Shown: positions 1 through 7,306 of the stretch, in pieces | Layout of the letters: every line of letters starts with the position of its first letter | How positions within the stretch are numbered: the stretch's first letter is position 1 | Assembly: GCA_039181495.1 (NCBI GenBank) | Contig: JBCDCP010000020.1 | Location: 1-29,460, forward strand | DNA length: 29,460 nucleotides | Direction of reading: 5' to 3' | DNA from: JBCDCP01 sp039181495 | GTDB lineage: Bacteria > Pseudomonadota > Alphaproteobacteria > Rhizobiales > Tepidamorphaceae | Notes under the pieces: model-generated | The model's input: the letters and a program-made list of their open reading frames with translations, nothing else | Told to the model about the DNA's origin: nothing | Databases searched by the model: none | Position numbers and translations under genes: made by a program

Positions 1-754
1 AGGTGACGAAGGCCGCGTGCCTGTCCGGATCGGACCAGATATCGGGGTTCTCCGGCACGCCGATGTTGTAGGCCTTGTCGTCGGCGAAACGCGGCCCGGT
101 GTGGCAGGCAGCACATCCGGCCTTGCCGGTGAACAATTCAAAACCGGCCTCTGCCGAATCTGACATAGCACCGTTGTCGAACGGCGCGCCGCTTGAGGTT
201 ATCGTCTTGAGAAATTCCTGGATGGCGGACCGGACACCGCCATTGGACGGTTCGCCCTTACCGGCCTCTTCGAACAATGCGACATAGGTAGCGTCCTGCT
301 TCAAACGCTCCTGCATGATCCGCATATCCATGTTCATGAAATAGGTTTCGGTCAGGCTTTCCCGCGTCACATCGTTGAGATTGGTGCCGAGCCTTCCGTC
401 GTGAAACCAGTTTGCACGATGGCCCACATTGGCGAGCGTCGGGGTGTTCCTGAAGTGACCGCCAAACAGCGAATAGGCGTCCGACAGCGGCTTGCCATCG
501 GTGAACGCCTTGTCGGGCTGGTGGCAGCTCGCGCAGGATAGAGTCGTGTCTCCCGACAATCGCGGATCATAGAACAACCGCGTGCCGAGATCGGCGAGAG
601 GCTGATTGACCACGATCGGTTCAACCCAGCCAAAATCGTCAGCAAACGCGGCATGAGAAAAAGAAAAGGCGCCCAGTATTGCGGCCAGAACCGCACTGAA
701 CGCCCGACGATCCGCTCTGTGTTCTGAGTGAGCACGGCATGAACCGCTTCCCAT
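1..754 (-). CDS. Di-heme cytochrome c peroxidase / MauG-family protein, C-terminus beyond the window
   Basis: Periplasmic di-heme protein of the bacterial cytochrome c peroxidase/MauG family, which reduces hydrogen peroxide or carries out MauG-like oxidations. I translated this frame by hand: 251 codons are present and the 3' end runs off the window edge. An N-terminal signal peptide of about 40 residues has a hydrophobic core (FSAVLAAILGAFSFS) and an AFA-like cleavage site before DDFGW. Two heme c sites are visible, CASCH near residue 80 and CAACH near residue 220, the normal arrangement for the family. The segment RNTPTLANVGHRANWFHDGR between them is also typical. The ATG at 754 follows the good ribosome site AAGGGGAGG. 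The gene lies 157 bases downstream of the hybrid kinase on the same strand. Peroxidase versus MauG-like function cannot be separated without the C-terminal half. Confidence 0.85.
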   Translation of the reverse strand, partial: MGSGSCRAHSEHRADRRAFSAVLAAILGAFSFSHAAFADDFGWVEPIVVNQPLADLGTRLFYDPRLSGDTTLSCASCHQPDKAFTDGKPLSDAYSLFGGHFRNTPTLANVGHRANWFHDGRLGTNLNDVTRESLTETYFMNMDMRIMQERLKQDATYVALFEEAGKGEPSNGGVRSAIQEFLKTITSSGAPFDNGAMSDSAEAGFELFTGKAGCAACHTGPRFADDKAYNIGVPENPDIWSDPDRHAAFVT

Positions 755-827
755 AGGAGCCTCCCCTTCGCGCTCGCAAAACCGGACCCAGGACGACCCC
801 GTCCGACTGTTTTCCGGAACGCTTCTA

Positions 828-855
828 ATTCTAAGAAAGGAGGCTAGAGCGTCAG
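828..855 (-). promoter_or_regulatory. Candidate sigma-70-type promoter for the di-heme peroxidase gene
   Basis: On the minus strand CTGACG (850-855) and TAGAAT (828-833) are separated by 16 bases and lie about 75 bases upstream of the peroxidase ATG. The -10 matches TATAAT at 5 of 6 positions and the -35 matches TTGACA at 4 of 6. The -10 overlaps a tandem TTCTAA-TTCTAA direct repeat on the plus strand (823-834), the kind of half-site arrangement OmpR-family regulators often use. Read by eye only. Confidence 0.3.
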
Positions 856-911
856 TATTCGCCGATCTACCTAGTTCTATGAAGAGTTGTAACAGCTTGC
901 CCGAAACCGGA

Positions 912-3140
912 TCACAAATGCGCTTTGACCTTTGCCAAACGGCCCAACTGGTCGAGCAGAAGATGCGGATCGACTGGTTTTTCGAGGATCGTGACTTGGC
1001 CGATCGCCGAGAAATCGATCGGGTTTGACTGGTGCGCCGAGCAGACCACGATCGGCATTTCCGATGATGTCTTGCGGATGGCTTGGGCCACCTCTTCGCC
1101 GTTCATGTGCGGCATCAGATAGTCGGTCATGACCAGATCGTAGGCCTCAGGCGCGTCAGTAAAAGCGGTCAGGGCTTCCCGCGGATCAGTGAATGCGTCC
1201 GCCTCATAACTCTGACGTTGCAAAACCTTCTTGATGGCAGCCAGCACCTCGGGTTCATCATCGATCAGGAGAATGCGTCGCCCCTGCCCCCGCACCGGCT
1301 CAGATCGCGTCTCGGAGGATGCCAGTTGTTCGGTCTGAGGCAGCAGCAGCCGGAATGTACTGCCCTGCCCGGGCGCGCTGTCGAGCTGAACTTCACCGCC
1401 AATCTCGTCAACAAGACTGGCGACCAGAGACAACCCGAGACCAGTTCCCTTACCGACCGGTTTTGAGGTGAAGAAGGGATCAAAGATCTCTTCGTGCAGT
1501 TCCTCCGGAATACCGCAACCGTCATCCTGCACCTCGATGCACACCGGTCGCGCTGGGTCCTTCACGAGCCGGGCCGAGATACGAATCCGGCCTTCGCCAA
1601 CACCGATTGCATCAGCTGCGTTGGTACCAAGATTCATGAGAACCTGGTGAAGCCGCGTTGGGTCGGCGAGAACCGTCAGATCATCGGGCACCGTGCTGTG
1701 CTCGATGGAGATCCCGGGATGGACCGTCGCCCTCATCAATCGAACCGTCTCTGAGAGGATTTCTTCCACAAGAACAGCGATCGGCCTGACTGCAGGCCGC
1801 CGTCCGAAAGCCAGGACCTGGCCGACGAGATTGCGCGCACGTTTTGCCGCCAGCTCAATCTGTTCAAGCTCGTCACTGCCGATCGCGTCCTCGGCGATGT
1901 CCATGCGTGCCACATATACATTGCCGAGTATCGTCGTCATCACATTGTTGAGGTCATGTGCCACGCCGCCGGCCATCAGCCCGACGGCCTCGAGTTTCTG
2001 AGCACGTTGCACCTGATCACGCGCCTTCTGCCGCTCTGTAATGTCCTCGCCTAGTCCAATCAGGTTTGTCGTTCGGCCAAGTTCATCCTTGAGAGCAAGC
2101 ACCACCGTCTTGGTCCAGTAGTTCGAGCCATCCTTCTTCCGATTCTTGAATGTTCCGGTCCAGGTTTCGCCGCGCTCAAGCTGCTGGCGCATGTAGCGAT
2201 AGACAGCTTGGGGCGTTTCGCCTGACTGCAGAAACCTCGGCGTTCTGCCAAGAACGTCGTCATCGGAATATCCTGTCAGCGAACAGAACTTCTCATTGAC
2301 GTATTCGATATTACCGTCCGTGTCGGTGATGATGATTGTCGCCGGGCTCTGGTCCACTGCCCGGTAGAAGACATTTGCCGCGTGTTGCGCTGCTTTGCGC
2401 TCGGCCAGTTCCTCTCGCAGAGAGGTGATGGATCCACGCAACTCACGCTGCAGATTGAAAAACAGCAGATAGAGAACGAGCGCGACCGCAGCCAGCGCTG
2501 CCAGGGCCTGATAGCCGGTGCCAACCAGAGCATTTCCCTGCTCAACAGCGCCGGAAATCGTCGCTAGTGTCTCCTGGCGTTTGTCGCGCCAAAACCGATC
2601 AAGCTCGACAAGTGCTGCAATGGCAGCCGTGTCATCGACCTTGACCAAGCTGTCCGTTTCAGCAATCGGCCAGCCCTCGCGTGCAGACCGTACGGCAACC
2701 GGAATCTTGGATGCATAGACGGCGATCGTCTGTTCGATCCGTTCCAGTTGATCCAATTCAAAGCGGCTTGCCCCGCTCTGGCGATAGTCTGTGATGGTCT
2801 GACTGAAATCACTCAACTGGCGTTGCAACTGACCAAGATAGACCGCGTCCTTGCGCAGCACGTAGTTCTTGAAGTTATGAATGATGCCGCCGTATCCGAG
2901 ATGACCCCGTATCCGCACAAGCAGTTCGCCGCGCCGATCAGCTTCGGCAGAATACGCTTTCCAGCTTTGTTCGATGGCGTTAAGCCGGTCCTGAGTTTGC
3001 GTGCCCAGATAGAGACCGATCACAACCGTCGCTGTCAGAAGAAAGGCTGCGCCAACACTGGAGACGACAAGTCGCAAGAACGGGTCGCGTCGGGAGTTAT
3101 CGCTTTCAAAATGGGGCTGTATGCGGGCCGAAACATCCAT
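912..3140 (-). CDS. Membrane-bound PAS hybrid sensor histidine kinase
   Basis: A 742-residue hybrid two-component sensor in the inner membrane. Order: membrane segment about 23-46; periplasmic, mostly helical sensor region about 47-210; membrane segment about 211-229; PAS domain about 258-370 with a typical C-terminal PAC motif (GLGEDITER); HisKA dimerisation domain with phosphoacceptor H395 in GGVAHDLNN; HATPase_c with N box NLGTN (503-507), G1 DDGCGIP (539-545), F box DPFF and G2 GKGTGLGL; C-terminal receiver (about 621-738) with acidic pocket DDE (627-629), phosphoacceptor D673 and K721. All catalytic residues are intact. The periplasmic region contains GYGGIIHNFKNYVLR (82-96), which looks like a conserved motif, but I cannot name its domain or ligand. 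The gene diverges from the OmpR-type regulator across an 80-base spacer, suggesting a cognate pair. The peroxidase gene follows on the same strand. Confidence 0.93.
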   Translation of the reverse strand: MDVSARIQPHFESDNSRRDPFLRLVVSSVGAAFLLTATVVIGLYLGTQTQDRLNAIEQSWKAYSAEADRRGELLVRIRGHLGYGGIIHNFKNYVLRKDAVYLGQLQRQLSDFSQTITDYRQSGASRFELDQLERIEQTIAVYASKIPVAVRSAREGWPIAETDSLVKVDDTAAIAALVELDRFWRDKRQETLATISGAVEQGNALVGTGYQALAALAAVALVLYLLFFNLQRELRGSITSLREELAERKAAQHAANVFYRAVDQSPATIIITDTDGNIEYVNEKFCSLTGYSDDDVLGRTPRFLQSGETPQAVYRYMRQQLERGETWTGTFKNRKKDGSNYWTKTVVLALKDELGRTTNLIGLGEDITERQKARDQVQRAQKLEAVGLMAGGVAHDLNNVMTTILGNVYVARMDIAEDAIGSDELEQIELAAKRARNLVGQVLAFGRRPAVRPIAVLVEEILSETVRLMRATVHPGISIEHSTVPDDLTVLADPTRLHQVLMNLGTNAADAIGVGEGRIRISARLVKDPARPVCIEVQDDGCGIPEELHEEIFDPFFTSKPVGKGTGLGLSLVASLVDEIGGEVQLDSAPGQGSTFRLLLPQTEQLASSETRSEPVRGQGRRILLIDDEPEVLAAIKKVLQRQSYEADAFTDPREALTAFTDAPEAYDLVMTDYLMPHMNGEEVAQAIRKTSSEMPIVVCSAHQSNPIDFSAIGQVTILEKPVDPHLLLDQLGRLAKVKAHL

Positions 3141-3220
3141 TTGAAGGACCTTTCACCGGGTGGGCCTGGCGGCAACGATCGAAGATTAGGTCATTCTGCG
3201 TGTAACCGGCGAGGTATGCT

Positions 3221-3949
3221 TTGAGCCAGCGCATCTTAGTGGTTGATGACGATCCGCAAATCACCCGCCTGCTTAAGCGTGTGCTTGATCGTGACGGTTA
3301 CGAGACGACCTGTGTCGGCTCGGGCCTGGCGATGAGACAGGTGCTGTCTGACTCAGAGCCCGACCTCTGCATTCTCGACATTGGATTGCCTGATACGGAC
3401 GGCATGGAACTGCTTGACGAGATCCGTGCGACATCCGGCATGCCGGTAATCTTTCTTAGTGTCCGTGACCAACTGGATGATCGGGTGCTGGGCCTCGAGC
3501 ATGGTGCGGACGATTACATCTGCAAACCTTTCGAACCGCGCGAACTCACGGCCCGTATCCGCACGGTGCTGCGGCGCAATGGCGCCAACGCCAATGGTGA
3601 AGCCACAGGTGCGCAGCTGCCTTCGCTCATCCAGCTTGGTGATTGGGTGCTCAACCCAATTCAGCGAACCGTCACCGATTCCCGCACGGATGGTGACGCA
3701 CAGCTGACGAGCATGGAATTCGACCTGCTGCGCGCGCTGGTGGAAAACCCGCGGGAATCGTTGACGCGCGAGGAACTGATCCGAGCCGCCCGCGGTAGCA
3801 ACGCCTTCATCTCGGATCGGAATGTGGACGTGCACATCATGCGACTACGCAAGAAGATTGAGCCGGATCCGTCGCAACCGCGCTACGTCAAGACGATTCA
3901 CGGCGTCGGGTACTGCCTGACGGAGACGCCAAGACGATTGGCATCATAA
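3221..3949 (+). CDS. OmpR/PhoB-family response regulator
   Basis: A 242-residue DNA-binding response regulator. The N-terminal receiver has the acidic triad D9-D10-D11, phosphoacceptor D53 (ILDIGLPDTDG) and K102 (CKPFEP). The C-terminal winged helix (about 140-236) has the OmpR-type ending RNVDVHIMRLRKKIEPD and YVKTIHGVGY. The start is TTG at 3221 preceded by GAGG at 3211-3214; no in-frame ATG fits. It diverges from the hybrid kinase at 912-3140 and is probably its partner, although the kinase's own C-terminal receiver means phosphate could flow through a more complex relay. Target genes are unknown; the neighbouring peroxidase gene is a candidate. Its 3' end overlaps the convergent tgt gene by 6 bases, with stop codons back to back at 3944-3949. 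Confidence 0.95.
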   Translation: MSQRILVVDDDPQITRLLKRVLDRDGYETTCVGSGLAMRQVLSDSEPDLCILDIGLPDTDGMELLDEIRATSGMPVIFLSVRDQLDDRVLGLEHGADDYICKPFEPRELTARIRTVLRRNGANANGEATGAQLPSLIQLGDWVLNPIQRTVTDSRTDGDAQLTSMEFDLLRALVENPRESLTREELIRAARGSNAFISDRNVDVHIMRLRKKIEPDPSQPRYVKTIHGVGYCLTETPRRLAS

Positions 3950-5074
3950 GACTGGCGGCAGATCTCCGCGCGCCCACCCTTCCCGCAAGTCGTCTGCATA
4001 GTCGCCAAAGACACCTTTGGAGACAGCGTCGCGCGAGCCAGCCATCACCGACTGGTAGTAGGCCACATTGACCCAGGACAGGATCATTCCGGCAAGCAGT
4101 TCACCCGATCTGACCAGGTGATGCAGATAAGCCCGGCTGTAGGTGCGCGCAGCTTCGCAATCGCTTGTTTCATCCAACGGCCGCGGATCATCCTGATGCC
4201 GCGCATTCTTGAGATTGAGCTTGCCGAACCGGGTGAAGACCTGTCCATGCCGGCCGGCACGGGTCGGCATCACGCAGTCGAACATGTCGACGCCGCGCGC
4301 AATGGCGCCGAGAATGTCATCGGGTGTGCCGACCCCCATCAGGTAATGCGGCGCATCATCAGGCAGAAATGGAAGTGTCGCCTCAAGCGTCGAGAACATC
4401 ACGTCTTGAGGCTCACCAACGGCCAGTCCGCCGATCGCATAGCCGGGAAACCCTATCTCCACGAGACCCTCAGCAGATTGCCGGCGCAGCGCCGGGTCAT
4501 CGCCGCCCTGAACGATGCCAAACAGCGCCTGGCCGCGCTCGGGGTCGAAGGCAGTCTTGCAGCGTTCGGCCCAACGCAGGGAGAGCCGCATGGCGCGTTC
4601 GATCTGATCACGCTCAGCGGGCAGGCCAATGAGTTCATCAAGCTGCATCTGAATGTCTGATCCCAACAGCGCCTGGATTTCCATGGCACGCTCCGGAGTC
4701 AGATCATGCATGGCTCCATCAACGTGCGACCGGAACAGAACACCCTCTTCTGTCACTTTGCGCAGGTCAGACAAAGACATGACCTGGAAGCCCCCTGAAT
4801 CTGTCAGGATCGGTTTTTGCCAACGCATGAAACTGTGCAAGCCGCCCAAGGCTGCGACACGCTCGGCGCCCGGCCGCAGCATCAGGTGATAGGTGTTACC
4901 GAGCAGGATATCCGCGCCCGTCTCCGCCACGGTTTCGGGGAACATCGCCTTGACGGTGCCCTGCGTGCCCACAGGCATGAAAGCCGGCGTGCGGATAACC
5001 CCTCTCGGCAACGTGATCTCACCACGCCGGGCGCCTTTGTCCCGGGCAACAATCTTGAATTCGAACCCAGTCAC
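3944..5074 (-). CDS. tgt: tRNA-guanine transglycosylase with a degenerate zinc site
   Basis: Exchanges guanine-34 for preQ1 in tRNAs with GUN anticodons, the step before QueA in queuosine synthesis. The start is GTG at 5074, whose last two bases lie in the queA TGA stop (GTGA overlap). This gives 376 residues, the usual family length. The longer reading frame to 5191 would run back through queA and is not used. Conserved features: D92 in TDSGGFQ, D146 in MQLDE, GGLAVGE (215-221) and nucleophile D266 in DMFDCVMPTR. Odd features: the C-terminal zinc site, normally C-x-C-x2-C plus a later His, reads S304-D-C306-E-A-A309, and the usual W-H-N reads W334-V335-N336, so only C306 of four ligands remains. 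The pocket motif DEC reads D146-E-L148. I checked the codons in both zinc segments. The protein is clearly Tgt by similarity; zinc dependence and activity are uncertain. Confidence 0.93.
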   Translation of the reverse strand: MTGFEFKIVARDKGARRGEITLPRGVIRTPAFMPVGTQGTVKAMFPETVAETGADILLGNTYHLMLRPGAERVAALGGLHSFMRWQKPILTDSGGFQVMSLSDLRKVTEEGVLFRSHVDGAMHDLTPERAMEIQALLGSDIQMQLDELIGLPAERDQIERAMRLSLRWAERCKTAFDPERGQALFGIVQGGDDPALRRQSAEGLVEIGFPGYAIGGLAVGEPQDVMFSTLEATLPFLPDDAPHYLMGVGTPDDILGAIARGVDMFDCVMPTRAGRHGQVFTRFGKLNLKNARHQDDPRPLDETSDCEAARTYSRAYLHHLVRSGELLAGMILSWVNVAYYQSVMAGSRDAVSKGVFGDYADDLREGWARGDLPPVL

Positions 5075-6141
5075 GGCGCAGCCTCGTCTGCACCATGCCG
5101 AAACAGCAACGATGCATCGCCATAGGAGTAGAAGCGGTATCCGGATTGAATGGCGTGGGCATAGGCCGCCTTCATGGTCTCGAGGCCGCAAAAGGCGGAG
5201 ACCAGCATGAACAGAGTGGATCGCGGCAAATGGAAGTTGGTCATCAGGATATCAGCAACCTGAAACTCGAAACCAGGCGTGATGAATATATCGGTTTCAC
5301 CGCTCCACGGCACGGCGCCACCCTCCCCGTCTGCAGCACTCTCCAGCAACCGAAGGACGGTGGTTCCAACAGCGATGACCCGCCCACGCCGCGCGCGGCA
5401 TTGGGCAATGGCCGAGGCGGCAGCTTCGGGGACGACACCGAACTCGGCATGCATGGTGTGATCGTCGGTATCATCCGATTTGACGGGAAGAAACGTGCCT
5501 GCCCCCACATGCAGGGTGAGAAACGCCGTCTGCACGCCAGCTTCACTTAGAGCATTCAGCAAGTCGGGCGTGAAATGCAGGCTCGCCGTCGGCGACGCCA
5601 CCGATCCCTCTTCCCTGGCGAAGACCGGCTGATAGTCGGACCTGTCCCGCTCGTCCACCGCACGTTTGGCAGTGATGTAGGGCGGCAATGGCATGGCACC
5701 GCGCTGATTGACGGCCTCATCAAGCGCTGTCCCACTGATTGAAAAAAACAAATGGGCCTCACCGCCGGCAATGCTGTCGATTGTCGCTTCTAGGCCATCG
5801 CCAAAATCGATCACGTCGCCAGCCTTCAACCGCTTGGCCGGCCGAACAAAGGCCCTCCATGCGCTTGCGTCTGTACGCTTGTGAAGGTTGACGTAGATGC
5901 GCGCATGCGTCTCGCCACGCCACCGCACCCCTTCCAGAGCAGCTGGAAGGACGCGGGTGTCGTTCAACACCAGAAGATCGCCTTGCCTCAGTAACTCGGG
6001 AAGGACACGCACATTGCCGTCGGTAAACTCGCCGTCCTTTACGACAAGCATGCGGGCCGCATCGCGCGGCGATGCAGGCCGCAGCGCAATGCGGTCTTCA
6101 GGAAGCTCGAAATCGAAGGAATCAACCCGCATGGGGTACAA
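5071..6141 (-). CDS. queA: S-adenosylmethionine:tRNA ribosyltransferase-isomerase
   Basis: Transfers and isomerises the ribosyl part of S-adenosylmethionine onto preQ1 in tRNA to give epoxyqueuosine. The product has 356 residues, full length for the family, with RPASPRDAARMLVV, QRGAMPLPPYI, the LHVGAGTF segment, TNFHLPRSTLFMLVSAF and the C-terminal YSYGDASLL. The start at 6141 is set by AGGGG seven bases upstream; an internal ATG at 6132 would fit the usual family N-terminus (MRVDSFDFELP) but has no ribosome site at the right distance. Two conserved motifs deviate: the usual APTAGLHF reads SPTASLHF, and GTTSxRxLE reads GTTVLRLLE. It is translationally coupled to tgt by a GTGA overlap. The gene lies 20 bases after the cytosolic cyclophilin, so it is probably in the same operon. 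Confidence 0.95.
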   Translation of the reverse strand: MYPMRVDSFDFELPEDRIALRPASPRDAARMLVVKDGEFTDGNVRVLPELLRQGDLLVLNDTRVLPAALEGVRWRGETHARIYVNLHKRTDASAWRAFVRPAKRLKAGDVIDFGDGLEATIDSIAGGEAHLFFSISGTALDEAVNQRGAMPLPPYITAKRAVDERDRSDYQPVFAREEGSVASPTASLHFTPDLLNALSEAGVQTAFLTLHVGAGTFLPVKSDDTDDHTMHAEFGVVPEAAASAIAQCRARRGRVIAVGTTVLRLLESAADGEGGAVPWSGETDIFITPGFEFQVADILMTNFHLPRSTLFMLVSAFCGLETMKAAYAHAIQSGYRFYSYGDASLLFRHGADEAAP

Positions 6142-6161
6142 GGTCCCCTGCGGCCAGAGAC

Positions 6162-6632
6162 TCAGAGGTCGGCGGCGACTTTCATCGACACGATCTGATC
6201 TGGATCCTGCACAGGCTCGCCGCGCTTGATCTGATCAACATTGTCCATGCCTTCAATCACCTCTCCCCAGACAGTGTACTGGCCATCGAGGAAACTGACA
6301 TCATCAAAGCAGATGAAGAACTGGCTGTCGGCCGAATCGGGATTCTGCGACCGGGCCATGGACGTAACGCCGCGTTTGTGTGGGGCATCCGAGAACTCGG
6401 CCTTCAGCTTCTGGCCCGAACCACCCATGCCGGTTCCCGTGGGATCGCCCGTCTGGGCCATGAAACCGTCAATCACCCGGTGAAACACGATACCATCATA
6501 GAACCCTTCACGCGCCAGTTCCTTGATGCGCGAACAGTGATTGGGCGCCAGATCGGGTCGCAACGCAATCGTCACGGTACCGTGTGTGATCTCCATCACG
6601 AGCGTGTTCTCAGGATCGCTGGTCTCGGCCAT
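6162..6632 (-). CDS. ppiB: Cytosolic cyclophilin-type peptidyl-prolyl cis-trans isomerase
   Basis: Speeds cis-trans isomerisation of proline peptide bonds during folding. The product has 156 residues, a single compact cyclophilin domain and no signal sequence, so it is cytosolic. Family motifs: FHRVIDGFMAQTGDP including the catalytic Arg, GTGMGGSG, SADSQFFICF and LDGQYTVWG, in which the Trp that binds cyclosporin in eukaryotic cyclophilins is kept. The ATG at 6632 is preceded by GAGGAG; an upstream in-frame extension to 6698 has no comparable signal and overlaps the neighbouring gene. It sits 43 bases downstream of a lipoprotein paralogue (6676-7251) with which it shares most motifs, and 20 bases upstream of queA. 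Confidence 0.93.
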   Translation of the reverse strand: MAETSDPENTLVMEITHGTVTIALRPDLAPNHCSRIKELAREGFYDGIVFHRVIDGFMAQTGDPTGTGMGGSGQKLKAEFSDAPHKRGVTSMARSQNPDSADSQFFICFDDVSFLDGQYTVWGEVIEGMDNVDQIKRGEPVQDPDQIVSMKVAADL

Positions 6633-6675
6633 GGCCGTCTCCTCTAATGTTTCTGTTGGGGGTAACGAATTTCGC

Positions 6676-7251
6676 TTACGATCCCGCGCCGGCGGCATCT
6701 TCTGAGATCTTCATCGAGATGATCTTGTCAGGGTTTGCCGGCGGCTCACCACGGGTGATCTGGTCGACGTGCTCCATGCCGCTCGAGACGGTACCGAACA
6801 CCGTATACTGGCCATCGAGGAACCGGGCATCGCCGAAGGTGATGAAGAACTGGCTGTTGGCTGAGTTGGGATTTGCTGCCCGCGCCATACCCACCGTCCC
6901 ACGCACAAAAGGCGTGTTGCTGAACTCAGCCGGCAAGTCAGGCAAATCGGAGCCGCCCCGTCCGGTACCCGTGGGATCACCGGTCTGTGCCATGAATCCA
7001 TCAATCACACGGTGAAAGACAATCCCGTCATAGAAACCCTGGCCGGTCAGCTGTTTGATCCTAGCAACATGTTGTGGCGCAAGGTCGGGGCGCAGTGCAA
7101 TGGCAACGGTACCGCTCTTGAGTTCCAAGAGAAGCGTGTCGCCCAACGCAGCCGGTGCCGTCGACGTTTGTTCGCCATTGCCACCACCATCCGAACAAGC
7201 AGCCAAAAGCAAGGCCACGGCCGCAAGCAGGCCCAATCCAATTCCGCGCAT
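6676..7251 (-). CDS. Lipoprotein cyclophilin-type peptidyl-prolyl isomerase
   Basis: A 191-residue periplasmic or membrane-anchored cyclophilin. The N-terminus MRGIGLGLLAAVALLLAAC is a lipoprotein signal with lipobox LAAC; residues after the Cys (SDGGGNGEQTS) form a flexible linker before the isomerase domain from about residue 38. Motifs match its downstream neighbour: FHRVIDGFMAQTGDP, GTGRGGSD, NSANSQFFITF and LDGQYTVFG. The last has Phe where the cytosolic copy has Trp, as in cyclosporin-insensitive bacterial cyclophilins. The ATG at 7251 is chosen over TTG at 7254 because GGAGG lies six bases upstream. The two genes are a diverged tandem duplication with separate cell locations. Coupled with coaD upstream and queA/tgt downstream. 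Confidence 0.93.
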   Translation of the reverse strand: MRGIGLGLLAAVALLLAACSDGGGNGEQTSTAPAALGDTLLLELKSGTVAIALRPDLAPQHVARIKQLTGQGFYDGIVFHRVIDGFMAQTGDPTGTGRGGSDLPDLPAEFSNTPFVRGTVGMARAANPNSANSQFFITFGDARFLDGQYTVFGTVSSGMEHVDQITRGEPPANPDKIISMKISEDAAGAGS

Positions 7252-7283
7252 CAATTGCCTCCAGGGGAAAATTCAGGTCAGTG

Positions 7284-7301
7284 CCCGGACCAGACTCCGG
7301 G
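7284..7301. repeat. Short inverted repeat between coaD and the lipoprotein cyclophilin gene
   Basis: CCCGGA-ccagac-TCCGGG forms a perfect 6-base-pair GC-rich stem with a 6-base loop just after the coaD stop. There is no following T-run on the minus strand, so it is not a standard intrinsic terminator. It could slow transcription or protect the mRNA between coaD and the cyclophilin genes. Weak evidence. Confidence 0.3.
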
Positions 7302-7306
7302 TCGGT

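Noticed and set aside
367..735. 122-codon open frame on the minus strand
   Set aside because: Shifted frame of the di-heme peroxidase gene; the correct frame shows both CxxCH heme sites and a signal peptide.
791..804. Hairpin GGACG-accc-CGTCC as a terminator after the hybrid kinase
   Set aside because: Five-base stem without a T-run on the minus strand, and it lies in the leader of the peroxidase gene.
5055..5075. T-loop-like string GGGTTCGAATTC near the tgt start
   Set aside because: It encodes the first residues of Tgt (TGFEF); no acceptor, D or anticodon arms can be placed around it.
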